Positions 17,811-26,246 of a DNA stretch of 40,697 bases are shown here, one piece after another. The stretch's first letter is position 1, and every line of letters begins with the position of its first letter. A program made the translations under genes and the position numbers. Source of the DNA: a virus. The stretch is taken from positions 1 to 40,697 of IMG/VR virus record IMGVR_UViG_3300028581_000092. One strand, written 5' to 3'. The notes beneath the pieces were generated by a model. It made no database searches. It worked only from the letters and a program-made list of their open reading frames with translations, and was not told the DNA's origin.

Positions 17811-17842
17811 TTTGACGAATTGAAAAGTTCTTTTTATATTTG
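17811..17842 (+). promoter_or_regulatory. Bacteroidetes-type promoter
   Basis: TTTG at 17811-17814, 20-base spacer, TATATTTG at 17835-17842; ATG of the next gene is at 17861, leaving a short leader. Confidence 0.8.
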
Positions 17843-17860
17843 TAGTGTTAAATAACAGAT

Positions 17861-18154
17861 ATGAAAATAAATTTCACATACAATATTCGGATTGAGAACG
17901 AGAAGTTCGGAACCCTCTTGAATGAAACTTTTGTTGATGGTGTTCAGTTTAAGTTATTTTTGAAAATGGTTCACGGTTGTTTGGAACTCAAAGGAGATTT
18001 AGATTTCTTCAATGGTACCGACTTCTTGGTTCACATTCCTTACAAGTATTTGGTTGACTCTATTGTTTTGACTTCCTTGGTTACACCAACAGTTGGTGAA
18101 CTTAGTTTGTCAGAACATATGAAATCTAAGGTGGAAGCTTTAGTTACCAAATAA
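17861..18154 (+). CDS. Hypothetical, 97 aa
   Basis: Begins MKINFTYNIRIENEKFGTLL; alpha/beta, no membrane segment, no recognised motif. It is a single-gene unit: clear host-type promoter upstream and a strong hairpin terminator downstream. Expression early by the host polymerase is likely. Confidence 0.8.
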   Translation: MKINFTYNIRIENEKFGTLLNETFVDGVQFKLFLKMVHGCLELKGDLDFFNGTDFLVHIPYKYLVDSIVLTSLVTPTVGELSLSEHMKSKVEALVTK

Positions 18155-18157
18155 TTT

Positions 18158-18239
18158 CCTGACATAATGTCAGGTGGTGGAGTGATTGACTGTCATTCGG
18201 TCAGTCCCAAAAGAAAAGGTCAGTTTCGGCTGACCTTTT
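18158..18239. terminator. Three consecutive hairpins ending in a bidirectional terminator
   Basis: CCTGACA-TAA-TGTCAGG (18158-18174), a weaker GACTG/CAGTC hairpin (around 18188-18206), and AAAAGGTCAG-TTTCGG-CTGACCTTTT (18214-18239) followed by a T-rich run. A-runs on the other side let it work for the minus gene too. The first two hairpins may stabilise the mRNA 3' end. Confidence 0.75.
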
Positions 18240-18770
18240 TTATTTTTTTACTCTATCAGATAATCCTATTGGGATTCCCATATATGAACTGATTTGTTTT
18301 GTAAGAAATGATATCCATTCATTTAATGCATCGGAGTAGTCGTACGGGTTTTCATCCCATAAAAAATCTAATAAACCATCAATATCAAAATGTTTTATCT
18401 CTTCTTCCCCATCGTCATTTATATGTGAGTAGATTATATTTGAATTTGGTATGTCCCAATTTTCTATTATGGCTGTTACATATCTTTCATCATTAATTTC
18501 TTCAACATAAACGGATGAATTTGTAAAATCCAACTCAACGTATGACCCAGGTTCTAAACTATCAATATTAAACCTAAATGGTCCGTCTTTAGTTAATTTT
18601 TTGATTGACTTATTTAATAATGTTTTGGTACCTTCTTCACCTAAAGACTCGTTCATAGACATGAGAAATTCTGATTGAGTCATGTCAAACATCTCCAAAT
18701 ATAAATTCATATTTGGGTTAGGGTATCCACCGCGGGATTTTAAAAATTTTACTATGCCGTTAAAATCCAT
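18240..18770 (-). CDS. Hypothetical, 176 aa
   Basis: MDFNGIVKFLKSRGG start. Helical N-terminal half (MFDMTQSEFLMSMNESL), then an acidic beta segment (SLEPGSYVELDFTNSSVYVEEI) and an acidic C-terminal helix region. No motif recognised. Its start overlaps the upstream CxxC-repeat gene by 19 bases, so the two are translationally coupled and probably work together. Confidence 0.78.
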   Translation of the reverse strand: MDFNGIVKFLKSRGGYPNPNMNLYLEMFDMTQSEFLMSMNESLGEEGTKTLLNKSIKKLTKDGPFRFNIDSLEPGSYVELDFTNSSVYVEEINDERYVTAIIENWDIPNSNIIYSHINDDGEEEIKHFDIDGLLDFLWDENPYDYSDALNEWISFLTKQISSYMGIPIGLSDRVKK

Positions 18771-19528
18771 AAGTATTTTTTTTCAATTTCGGCAGTTGCG
18801 TCCGAAATTAGTTCAGTTAATTCCTCAGGGTCTGAAGTTACCTCAATAACATAATTGGACACCTTTTTATAATCGTTTAATAATTCAACTTCAAAATCAC
18901 TTTCATCTAATTTATGTAAGTCATTGTAAATTGAGTTTGAAATTTCGGGAACAACACCATTTAAATTTTCTCTAAAATAGTTGGCAATCACAGGATTGAA
19001 GGTTAGATAAGTTATTGTTGTAAACATAGTTTTGTCGGGGTTTTCGACTACACCGTCTCCATCACATTCATGACATTGATTATAACCATCTCCATCGCAT
19101 TCACCACAATCAAGTTCACCTCCACCCTGACACGAGGAGCAAGGCTCACCATCCACTTCTCCTGTTCCATCACAGTCATCACATTCAACTGTTGAACTAC
19201 CATCACACATTGAGCAATCATAACGACCATCTCCACCGCATTCATCACAAGTATCTGAAATTTGGGCTTCGTTTTCGGAACCAAGGATTATTGCGGTAGT
19301 ATTTTTAACTTTATTAATAATTTGGTCATAAGAATATCCTTCTCTATGTAGAAATAACATAATTGCAAATTTGGAATCATCATCATTTGTAAATTTCCTA
19401 AATCTTCCACCATACTCCCATTCCCACAATTTATTAATTTGTACGGTAATAAGGTCAAGTATGTTTGGTATTTGGTCAAACACATAAGAGTATTTCAAAA
19501 CGTATTGATAAATTTTCTCGTTGGTCAC
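18752..19528 (-). CDS. DnaJ-type zinc-finger (CxxCxGxG repeat) protein, 258 aa
   Basis: GTG start at 19528 (MTNEKIYQYV). Residues 94-160 hold six CxxC repeats at 94, 105, 116, 130, 141 and 152, mostly followed by Asp/Gly-rich GDG or GTG. This resembles the cysteine-rich domain of DnaJ, which has only four repeats and binds two zincs. No J domain (no HPD) is present. Flanking regions are helical. It could be a co-chaperone-like or zinc-scaffold protein. Coupled to the 176-residue neighbour. Confidence 0.8.
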   Translation of the reverse strand: MTNEKIYQYVLKYSYVFDQIPNILDLITVQINKLWEWEYGGRFRKFTNDDDSKFAIMLFLHREGYSYDQIINKVKNTTAIILGSENEAQISDTCDECGGDGRYDCSMCDGSSTVECDDCDGTGEVDGEPCSSCQGGGELDCGECDGDGYNQCHECDGDGVVENPDKTMFTTITYLTFNPVIANYFRENLNGVVPEISNSIYNDLHKLDESDFEVELLNDYKKVSNYVIEVTSDPEELTELISDATAEIEKKYLWILTA

Positions 19529-19610
19529 AGTCTGACTTTTAATATAAATACAGTAAAAGTGAATTGATAGTATTTTTTTTCAATATTTGGTATGTATTAT
19601 TAAAATAAAA

Positions 19611-19916
19611 ATGGAAATAAAAATTACAAACCTTGAAATTTTGGAAAGACCAAATGATTTGGAACTCGGAAAATACGTTAGAGAAAAGTATTGGAATGAG
19701 CGTGATAACCGTTTGAAAAATTATGACGAACATGTCAAGTTAGTTACTGATGATTACGGACATGTCGTTGGTATTGAAGAACGTTCTGATGATGAGTATG
19801 AAAGTTGTGTTATTTGTGGTAGAAAAACAAGTTATACCAAAAACACACACGTTGATATGAGAAGGGGTTTTATTGATGGCGTTGGACAAGCTTGTGACGG
19901 TTCTTGTAGAATTTAA
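19611..19916 (+). CDS. Small zinc-binding-like protein, 101 aa
   Basis: ATG at 19611 chosen because it follows an A-rich stretch; an in-frame ATG at 19587 is the alternative. Two Cys pairs, CVIC (66-69) and CDGSC (95-99), plus His 80 suggest one zinc site. The rest is charged. No family recognised. Confidence 0.75.
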   Translation: MEIKITNLEILERPNDLELGKYVREKYWNERDNRLKNYDEHVKLVTDDYGHVVGIEERSDDEYESCVICGRKTSYTKNTHVDMRRGFIDGVGQACDGSCRI

Positions 19917-19924
19917 AAAAAAAG

Positions 19925-19955
19925 TTTGGCGGTTCGGATTTTGTGCGTATCTTTG
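19925..19955 (+). promoter_or_regulatory. Bacteroidetes-type promoter
   Basis: TTTG at 19925-19928, 19-base spacer, TATCTTTG at 19948-19955. The gene starts at ATG 19979, giving a ~20-base A-rich leader. Confidence 0.8.
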
Positions 19956-19978
19956 TAGTGTTAAAAACAACCACTACT

Positions 19979-20446
19979 ATGACAAACACAATCTCTACCC
20001 CGACCAAATCAATCATCAAAGTAACTGAAGGCGTAATGTCAGGAGACGTATTCTACGGCTCATTTGACACCATCATAGACGGCAAACGTCTGTCGGTTAC
20101 GGTCTCTAACTTCCTTAAAGACACAGACAAGGAATACGAATTCCGTGTGGCAGGAAAATGTCAGGCAGGATTCATCACTATCCACGACACCAAAGGAACT
20201 CCTCACTCAGTTATTGCTGGTTACAAGAAAGATGCTTTGATTAACATTCAGGTGAAGGGCGAAAGTGGACATTGGTTCAACGTATTCACTACCAAAGGTG
20301 GTAAGTGGAACGGTATTGACAAAGGGTTCTTGGAAGTTATGACAGTTGGTGATATGAGAAGTTCTCACCCCAAAATGTGTGATATGAACATTTGGGATTT
20401 CATGGGAGCCAAAACTTGGGCAGACAAAGCCTTCACTCAAAACTAA
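19979..20446 (+). CDS. Hypothetical, 155 aa
   Basis: Start ATG 19979, set by the promoter; the longer open frame from 19943 would begin inside the promoter. Mainly beta-strand content (VFYGSFDTIIDGKRLSVTVS) with a Trp-containing C-terminal helix (MNIWDFMGAKTWADKAF). No motif recognised. It uses more C-ending codons than its neighbours, which may mean high expression or recent acquisition. Single-gene unit with own promoter and terminator. Confidence 0.82.
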   Translation: MTNTISTPTKSIIKVTEGVMSGDVFYGSFDTIIDGKRLSVTVSNFLKDTDKEYEFRVAGKCQAGFITIHDTKGTPHSVIAGYKKDALINIQVKGESGHWFNVFTTKGGKWNGIDKGFLEVMTVGDMRSSHPKMCDMNIWDFMGAKTWADKAFTQN

Positions 20447-20453
20447 GAGTGAG

Positions 20454-20485
20454 AATCCCCTCTGAAAAAAAGAGGGGATTTTTTT
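20454..20485 (+). terminator. Rho-independent terminator
   Basis: Ten-base perfect stem AATCCCCTCT / AGAGGGGATT with an A-rich loop, followed by T7. Confidence 0.9.
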
Positions 20486-20493
20486 CTTTTTTG

Positions 20494-20524
20494 CTTGTGG
20501 GGATGAAGTTTATTTGTATCTTTG
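20494..20524 (+). promoter_or_regulatory. Bacteroidetes-type promoter
   Basis: CTTG at 20494-20497 (one mismatch to TTTG), 19-base spacer, TATCTTTG at 20517-20524. ATG 20545 follows after a 20-base A-rich leader, the same layout as the gene at 19979. Confidence 0.75.
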
Positions 20525-20544
20525 TATAACAAATAACAAACACC

Positions 20545-21288
20545 ATGACAGACACCATCAAAATCACCGAGAAAGTTCGTAACTACCAAGGAAACAACAG
20601 TTTTATCAACAAAATGAAAGATTCCCTTGACCAATGGGGACGTTTAACACCAAAACAAATGGAAGCCGCAGAAAAATGTCTTAACAGTCAACCAACCAAG
20701 ATTACTGTAGATGAGCGTCCCGAACTCAAACGTATCGTAGAATACACAGGGGAAAGTAAGTTCGTAAAGGACATCGCCGAGAAGTTCCAAAAGTGGGGAA
20801 CTTTGACTGACAAACAAATCACAGCAGCAATTGCTCAGATTGACAAGGAGGAATACAAAGACAAGGTTCTTAAACTACGTATTCCGACTCCTGGTGAGAC
20901 TATCTTGATTGGTCGTAAGATTGGTCAACAACTCAAAGAGACTTACGGTCTTGAGTTTAACCCAACCTTAATTGATATCACCAAGATGTTGGGTATATCA
21001 CCAAAGGCTGTGAAGTTCCAAGGTAAGATGACGGTAAAACGTAGTAAGGTTTGTATGTGTTGTGCTAAAACTTTGACTGATGAGTTCTCAATGTTGACTG
21101 GTATGGGTAAGATTTGTTCTAAACACATGAGGGTCCCATACATCACCGACAGGTCTCAGGCGGAACAATACCGTGAGGACTACCTCAAAAGAGTGGAAGA
21201 GATTGGTTTGATGGAGTTTTGGATTCCAAGGTCACAAATCAAAAAGTGGGAGGGTGACAGGAGTATCATGTTGGAAATGTTGTCCTAA
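20545..21288 (+). CDS. DUF6011-like zinc protein with two helical repeats, 247 aa
   Basis: Two ~28-residue repeats, residues 19-46 (SFINKMKDSLDQWGRLTPKQ) and 72-99 (KFVKDIAEKFQKWGTLTDKQ), share the F-x-x-x-[LF]-x-x-W-G-x-L-T-x-K-Q pattern. A C-terminal zinc site CMCCAKTLTDEFSMLTGMGK then IC has Cys at 170, 173 and 191, typical of DUF6011 proteins. It probably binds nucleic acid, but no activity can be named. Own promoter and terminator. Confidence 0.8.
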   Translation: MTDTIKITEKVRNYQGNNSFINKMKDSLDQWGRLTPKQMEAAEKCLNSQPTKITVDERPELKRIVEYTGESKFVKDIAEKFQKWGTLTDKQITAAIAQIDKEEYKDKVLKLRIPTPGETILIGRKIGQQLKETYGLEFNPTLIDITKMLGISPKAVKFQGKMTVKRSKVCMCCAKTLTDEFSMLTGMGKICSKHMRVPYITDRSQAEQYREDYLKRVEEIGLMEFWIPRSQIKKWEGDRSIMLEMLS

Positions 21289-21293
21289 AGTGT

Positions 21294-21327
21294 AAGGGTC
21301 TCTGTAAAAGGAGACCCTTCATTTTTT
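21294..21327 (+). terminator. Rho-independent terminator
   Basis: AAGGGTCTC / GAGACCCTT perfect 9-bp stem with 8-base loop, followed by CATTTTTT. Confidence 0.88.
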
Positions 21328-21328
21328 A

Positions 21329-21451
21329 TTACGAACTGCAACACTGAGCATCCCAAGGAGTAGAAAAACCAATATCAGTGGTAATAGTTCCTGTAACATT
21401 CAAATAAATATTTTTCTTGAAAAAACTCAATTGACTCGTAGAGTTGTTTAC
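21329..21451 (-). pseudogene. Possible C-terminal gene remnant (no start codon)
   Basis: Minus-strand open frame of 40 codons bounded by stops, with no ATG or GTG. It reads NIYLNVTGTITTDIGF then STPWDAQCCSS and stop, a beta-rich, structural-protein-like ending. It may be the tail of a gene lost by recombination, or chance. The rest of 21320-21466 shows only AT-rich leader for the glycosyltransferase gene. Confidence 0.3.
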
Positions 21452-21466
21452 CTATAATTTTATTGT

Positions 21467-22714
21467 ATGCAAACAAAAAAACCATCGGCAATCGTTTACG
21501 GTTGGCACACTTTGGGGGAGATTATATTACATTCAGACATTTACTGGGAGGAACACCTTCATGATGAGGTTGTGATTTATTCTTTACCCTATGAGAATAC
21601 AGTCATTGAAGATTATACACAGTATAAACCTGACCTAATTATTTCTTTTGATGAGAACATTGAAATACCACATTTTCATCTAACGAGATTTCACATTCAT
21701 TATGATGAACCGTTACCTGATATGGTTTTGGCAAATGTGATTGTATGTCAGTCTGTTTTCAGAAACACCGAATACATACGTCCACGGTTCTCAGTATTCA
21801 CTCCAACGTATAAGACAAACGAAAGGATTTACAGAACCTATGAGAGTATGAAAAAACAAACATTCACCAATTGGGAATGGATTGTGTTGGATGATTCCCC
21901 TGATGATGTTACGTGGAATATCCTCAAGAAAATTGCTGAGAAGGACTACAGGGTAAAACCTCACAAGTTGTATCCAATTACAGGTGGTAACGTTGGTTTG
22001 GCAAAACACAGAGCGGCAACACTTGGTGATGGGGATTGGTTGGTTGAGTTGGACCATGATGATGCATTAACTTCAGAGTGTTTACAAATCTCTCATGATG
22101 CCATCCTTCAATACCCCGATGCTGGTTTCCTATACACAGACGTGACCGAGTGTTACGAGGATGGTGAATTCAAATACTATGACCACGATTGGTCAGGTGA
22201 TTGGTACGCAAGACACGACAATTACTTTGACTTTGGATATGCAGGTCATACCAAAGTTATGGTTGATGGTGTGGAGAGACTGGCACATTGGTACCCCGAT
22301 ATCAATCCATTGTCCATACGGTTTAACATATCAATGCCAAACCATGTAAGAATGTGGGAGAGAAAACTATATCATGAGATTGGTGGACATAACAAGTTGA
22401 CACCTGTTGCTGATGACTTTGAACTTATTGTTCATACATTTCTACATACACGAATGATTCACGTCAAAAAAATGTTATACATCCAATATAACAATAAAAA
22501 TTCAACGGTTGATAACAATGCGACAGACATCAATCGTAGAGCAAGATTAATCCGAGACCACTATGACAAACGAATTCATGAGAGAATCATTGAGTTGGGT
22601 TTTGAAGATTGGAATTGGGATGAAGAACTGGGTCACTCTCAGAAGTTTCAAAACCGTGGGGGAGTGAGAAAGTATCATAATGAAGAACAAGTAATGAATT
22701 ACATCTATGAATAA
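21467..22714 (+). CDS. GT2-family glycosyltransferase with extra N-terminal domain
   Basis: 415 residues. The N-terminal ~105 residues are a separate alpha/beta domain. The GT-A core follows: SVFTPTYKTNERIYRTYESM, WIVLDDSPDD, GGNVGLAKHRA and the DxD metal site ELDHDD (D196, D198). No signal or membrane segment, so it acts in the cytoplasm on nucleotide sugars. Overlaps the next glycosyltransferase by 8 bases; the cassette with UDP-galactopyranose mutase suggests surface-glycan or virion decoration. Confidence 0.9.
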   Translation: MQTKKPSAIVYGWHTLGEIILHSDIYWEEHLHDEVVIYSLPYENTVIEDYTQYKPDLIISFDENIEIPHFHLTRFHIHYDEPLPDMVLANVIVCQSVFRNTEYIRPRFSVFTPTYKTNERIYRTYESMKKQTFTNWEWIVLDDSPDDVTWNILKKIAEKDYRVKPHKLYPITGGNVGLAKHRAATLGDGDWLVELDHDDALTSECLQISHDAILQYPDAGFLYTDVTECYEDGEFKYYDHDWSGDWYARHDNYFDFGYAGHTKVMVDGVERLAHWYPDINPLSIRFNISMPNHVRMWERKLYHEIGGHNKLTPVADDFELIVHTFLHTRMIHVKKMLYIQYNNKNSTVDNNATDINRRARLIRDHYDKRIHERIIELGFEDWNWDEELGHSQKFQNRGGVRKYHNEEQVMNYIYE

Positions 22715-23870
22715 TAACAAGAAAATTAAATTGTGTTTAAACGCAATGGTTGCCAACGAGGCACCAACAATAACCCGAATGTTAGAAACAGTGTGGAGAC
22801 ACATTGACTATTGGGTTATCCAAGATAACGGTTCAAAAGACGGAACTCAGGACATTATCCGTAACTTCTTTGCGGAAAAAGGAATCCCTGGTTTACTCTA
22901 TGAGATTGAATGGCAATATCCAGGTTGGAACCGAGACCATACCTTGAAGACATGTCTCCAAACAGACCACGGATGTCAATGGATTTTGAGGATGGACGCT
23001 GATGAGATTCTTGAGATTGATGAAGATTTTGATTGGTCCGTATTGGATGACTTGAGTGTGGATTCTTATAACGTAATTGCACATGCAAACGGTATGAGAT
23101 ACTACCGAACTTGGTTGTGGAATGCTGACCGACCATGGTTCTTCCAACACGATAAAAGACACGAAACAATCCACTTACCTGAAATCGGTGAAGGGTTTGT
23201 TAGAGTTACTCTCCCTGAAGGATTCAGACATGTGGTTCACAGTGACGGACAGACTTGGAATGTTCCAAGAAAGTTCTTGAAAGACGCGTTGGAACTTGAG
23301 ATTGACAAAGTGGTTGGTAATACCGTTAAAGAAGATTTGTATCACCTTTGGTATGTTGCAAAATCATACTCTGATTGTTGGGGTAAGTCTGACGAACTTC
23401 CATTTGGTTTAGACCACTCAAAAGAATTTGCTAGAAGATGTATTTTCTACTACGAAAAGTTCATGGAGTATTCTCACAACTATTATGTTACTGGTAGACC
23501 TGCAAGAATTGATGAGATGGCTTACTTCGCATTTATCTTGATGGGTCAGGCTTGGGAAGTAATTGGTGACTTGGAAAAAGCTGAAAAGTGTTTTCATCAG
23601 GCAGAGGCGTTCGCTCCAATAAGAAACGAACACTTACTCTACCTGTGTTTCTTCTTGGAAACTCAAAGAAGATACGATGAAATCTATGGATACTTACAAA
23701 TTATGATGGGACAAGAAAGAGTGAATCCATTCCCTCAGATGTGTTTCTTGATTGAAGACCGTTGTTACCATAACACATCAAATTTCTTACAAGAGTGGTC
23801 AGATAAACTCAAACGTAGAATTGAGGAACCAGTATTAAGTTCTGACGGTGTTGAATTTGATTTCGAATAG
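22707..23870 (+). CDS. GT2-family glycosyltransferase with TPR-like C-terminus
   Basis: 387 residues. Starts MNNNKKIKLCLNAMVANEAP, then VIQDNGSKDGT and the metal site RMDADE (~95), the GT2 short form. The middle has many His and Trp (acceptor region). From residue ~285 paired helices (GQAWEVIGDLEKAEKCFHQA) look like tetratricopeptide repeats. Similar glycosyltransferase-TPR proteins glycosylate proteins or lipids. Overlaps the mutase gene by 23 bases. Confidence 0.9.
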   Translation: MNNNKKIKLCLNAMVANEAPTITRMLETVWRHIDYWVIQDNGSKDGTQDIIRNFFAEKGIPGLLYEIEWQYPGWNRDHTLKTCLQTDHGCQWILRMDADEILEIDEDFDWSVLDDLSVDSYNVIAHANGMRYYRTWLWNADRPWFFQHDKRHETIHLPEIGEGFVRVTLPEGFRHVVHSDGQTWNVPRKFLKDALELEIDKVVGNTVKEDLYHLWYVAKSYSDCWGKSDELPFGLDHSKEFARRCIFYYEKFMEYSHNYYVTGRPARIDEMAYFAFILMGQAWEVIGDLEKAEKCFHQAEAFAPIRNEHLLYLCFFLETQRRYDEIYGYLQIMMGQERVNPFPQMCFLIEDRCYHNTSNFLQEWSDKLKRRIEEPVLSSDGVEFDFE

Positions 23871-24960
23871 CAAATATGATTACCTAATCGTAGGCGCAGG
23901 ACTCTTCGGAGCAACCTGTGCCTACGAGTTGGGTAAAAATCATAGAGTACTTGTAATAGATAAAAGAAGTCACATTGGGGGTAACTGTTATACCGAAGAT
24001 GTTGACGGAATTCATGTTCACCGATACGGTGCACACATCTTTCATACAGACAGTAAAAAGATATGGGATTGGGTAAATCAATTTGCAGATTTTAAACAGT
24101 TTGTTAATTCACCCATAGCAAACTACAAAGAAGAGTTATACACCCTCCCATTTAATATGTGGACATTCTACCAACTGTGGGGTGTGAAGACAGAAGAACA
24201 AGCAAAGGCGAAGATAGAGGAACAAAGGTATAAGGGTCCTGTAACTAACTTAGAACAACAAGCCTTGTCTATGGTTGGTACCGACATATATGAGAAGTTT
24301 ATTAAGGGATATACCGAGAAACAATGGGGGAAGAAATGTGCGGAACTACCTGCGTCAATCATCAAAAGAATACCTGTAAGGTTTACATGGGACAATAATT
24401 ACTTCAATGATAGATACCAAGGTATTCCTGTTGGCGGGTACACACAGATATTTGAAAAGTTATTGGACAATGTTGATGTGTTCTTGAACCAAGACTTCTT
24501 TGAAAACAAAAGAATGTGGGAAGAGGCTGCGGATAAGATAATCTACACAGGACCAATTGATAAGTTTTTTGATTACGAACATGGTAGATTAGAATACCGT
24601 AGTTTGAGGTGGGAGAACGTCCATATTACTTCACACAGTTTTCAAGGACATCCCGTGGTTAATTATACTGACAGTGATACACCATTCACAAGGATTTTAG
24701 AACATAAGTTCTTTGACTATCAAAATCAAAAAACAAGTTATGTTAGTAAAGAATATCCCTGTGACTATACAGGTGATAATGAACCGTATTACCCAATCAA
24801 GGATGATACAAATGGTGAGATTTACACCAAATATAAAATACAAGGTGATAAACTTGAGAAGTATATGTTCGGCGGTAGGTTAGGAACTTATCAATACTAT
24901 GACATGCACCAAGTTATTGCTCAGGCACTTCATCTTTGTCAGAAAATAAAAATGGGTTAA
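23848..24960 (+). CDS. glf: UDP-galactopyranose mutase
   Basis: 370 residues, the usual family length. No in-frame ATG near the start; GTG at 23848 (or TTG three bases later) is needed, inside the previous gene. FAD-binding DYLIVGAGLFGA (11-22), HIGGNCYT (42-49), the mutase signature RYGAHIFHT (59-67) and PVGGYTQIF. It converts UDP-galactopyranose to UDP-galactofuranose with reduced FAD. With two glycosyltransferases upstream, it should supply galactofuranose for a phage-directed glycan. Confidence 0.95.
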   Translation: MLNLISNSKYDYLIVGAGLFGATCAYELGKNHRVLVIDKRSHIGGNCYTEDVDGIHVHRYGAHIFHTDSKKIWDWVNQFADFKQFVNSPIANYKEELYTLPFNMWTFYQLWGVKTEEQAKAKIEEQRYKGPVTNLEQQALSMVGTDIYEKFIKGYTEKQWGKKCAELPASIIKRIPVRFTWDNNYFNDRYQGIPVGGYTQIFEKLLDNVDVFLNQDFFENKRMWEEAADKIIYTGPIDKFFDYEHGRLEYRSLRWENVHITSHSFQGHPVVNYTDSDTPFTRILEHKFFDYQNQKTSYVSKEYPCDYTGDNEPYYPIKDDTNGEIYTKYKIQGDKLEKYMFGGRLGTYQYYDMHQVIAQALHLCQKIKMG

Positions 24961-24963
24961 GTT

Positions 24964-25251
24964 TTACTCAAATGAAACATCTGTACAACAGAATGAATCG
25001 TTAGATACTTGAGAGATGATGTTGGTTATTTTTGACTTGAGTCTATTGGCGATTGCAATTCTATCAACAAACTCAGAATCTGTATAGATTTTTAATCCAT
25101 AAACCCAATCACACATTGCTGACATAACAGGTGATTTAAATAAAAATGTTATGTCAACACGGTATACATCAGATAAAATAGGGTCTTTCTTGATTGCCGA
25201 CTTGACAATCTTTTGTAGAGACCTTTTTAATATGAGATTTTTATCCGGCAT
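24964..25251 (-). CDS. Hypothetical, 95 aa
   Basis: MPDKNLILKRSLQKIVKSA start. Two helical parts around a beta segment (YRVDITFLFK). Three Cys near the C-terminus and middle. No family recognised. Converges with the mutase gene with 3 bases between stops. A minus-strand TATTTATG lies ~25 bases before its start. Confidence 0.72.
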   Translation of the reverse strand: MPDKNLILKRSLQKIVKSAIKKDPILSDVYRVDITFLFKSPVMSAMCDWVYGLKIYTDSEFVDRIAIANRLKSKITNIISQVSNDSFCCTDVSFE

Positions 25252-25353
25252 GTTTTGGTAAGTATAAACATAAATACTTAAATATCCTCAATTATGTTTC
25301 AATAAACGAGGTATTTCTTATATTATAGGTATTTATTTTTTAAAGGTCACCCA

Positions 25354-26088
25354 ATGAAAAGACGATTAGTAGAAGATATTAAGAGACAACAGAAATTAAT
25401 GAATATTGAAGAACAATCATTCTCTTCAGAAAAACGACCTTCATTTTTTGATGTTGAGAAATTCATGAAAGGTAGTTCTACACCACAAGACGCAACATAT
25501 GTTGACACAAATATTATAACTCCTCAAACATCTCCAAGTTCTTTTGAAGAGATTACAAACAAAGTTATTGATAATATAGAAGGTGGTTATTATCACCCTA
25601 AGATGAATCAAAGTGCAATGGGAAAATCAGGTGAAACTATGATGGGTATTGATAGAAGACATGGTGGTGACATTAATACTTCACCTGAGGGAAGAGAATT
25701 TTGGAAGTTAATTGATGATGCCGATGCTAGTTCAAAGTGGAAACACAAATATATGGGTGGTAGTTTAGAACCAAAATTGAAAAGTTTGGTTGCTAAAATG
25801 ATGAAACCATTCTTTTTGAAGAACATGAATAATTATCTTTCACCTGAGGCGAGAAAAATAGTAGAATCAAATCCTAATTTAATGTTTCACTTTGTCTATG
25901 GTACATGGAACGGACCAGGTTGGTTTAGAAAGTTTGCTATAAAAATAAATGATGCTGTGAAGAAAGGTATTACTGACCCGAACAAGTTAACAGAAATTGC
26001 AATACGTTCAAGAATAGACTCGGGGAATAGTGTAATTGCTCAAAGCGCTAAAAAAATTAACAATATATTAGGTACCAACGTAGCCTAA
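25354..26088 (+). CDS. GH108-like peptidoglycan hydrolase (lysozyme-like), 244 aa
   Basis: AAAGG lies 11 bases before ATG 25354. N-terminus MKRRLVEDIKRQQ is tag-like; residues 20-65 look disordered. The domain from ~68 has IDNIEGGYY (E76), then SGETMMGIDRRHGG (92-105) and a Trp-containing helix (REFWKLID). This matches the N-acetylmuramidase family 108 pattern E-G-G-Y ... G-G-E-T-x-x-G-I. Glu 76 would be the catalytic acid. It is either a virion wall-degrading protein or the endolysin; no signal peptide is seen. Confidence 0.75.
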   Translation: MKRRLVEDIKRQQKLMNIEEQSFSSEKRPSFFDVEKFMKGSSTPQDATYVDTNIITPQTSPSSFEEITNKVIDNIEGGYYHPKMNQSAMGKSGETMMGIDRRHGGDINTSPEGREFWKLIDDADASSKWKHKYMGGSLEPKLKSLVAKMMKPFFLKNMNNYLSPEARKIVESNPNLMFHFVYGTWNGPGWFRKFAIKINDAVKKGITDPNKLTEIAIRSRIDSGNSVIAQSAKKINNILGTNVA

Positions 26089-26195
26089 AAAAAAGAAGGG
26101 GACAAAGTCCCCCTCAAAAAGTCTGGTTAAACACTAATCAACACTCTTGGACAACCAGCCAACCCTCAAATGATACTACAATCATAAGGGTGGAA
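26087..26195 (-). ncRNA. Candidate minus-strand small RNA with three hairpins
   Basis: Read on the minus strand: a bulged hairpin ACCCT-ATGAT / ATCAT-AGGGT (26191-26162), a CTGGTT/AACCAG helix (26158-26123), and the terminator GGGGAC-TTT-GTCCCC (26112-26098) followed by a T-rich run to 26087. The T-run is only on the minus strand, so a minus transcript is expected, yet no gene of normal size lies there. A 15-codon frame starting MIVVSFEGWL overlaps the first hairpin. No clear minus-strand promoter was found. Confidence 0.5.
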
Positions 26196-26211
26196 ATATT
26201 TTTATCAAGTC

Positions 26212-26242
26212 TTTGTAATGTGAAATATTGAAGTTACTTTTG
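26212..26242 (+). promoter_or_regulatory. Bacteroidetes-type promoter, predicted leaderless
   Basis: TTTG at 26212-26215, 19-base spacer, TACTTTTG at 26235-26242, four bases, then ATG at 26247. Confidence 0.72.
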
Positions 26243-26246
26243 TGGT

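Noticed and set aside
19943-19978. Upstream start for the gene at 19979
   Set aside because: It would put the start codon inside the TATCTTTG promoter box.
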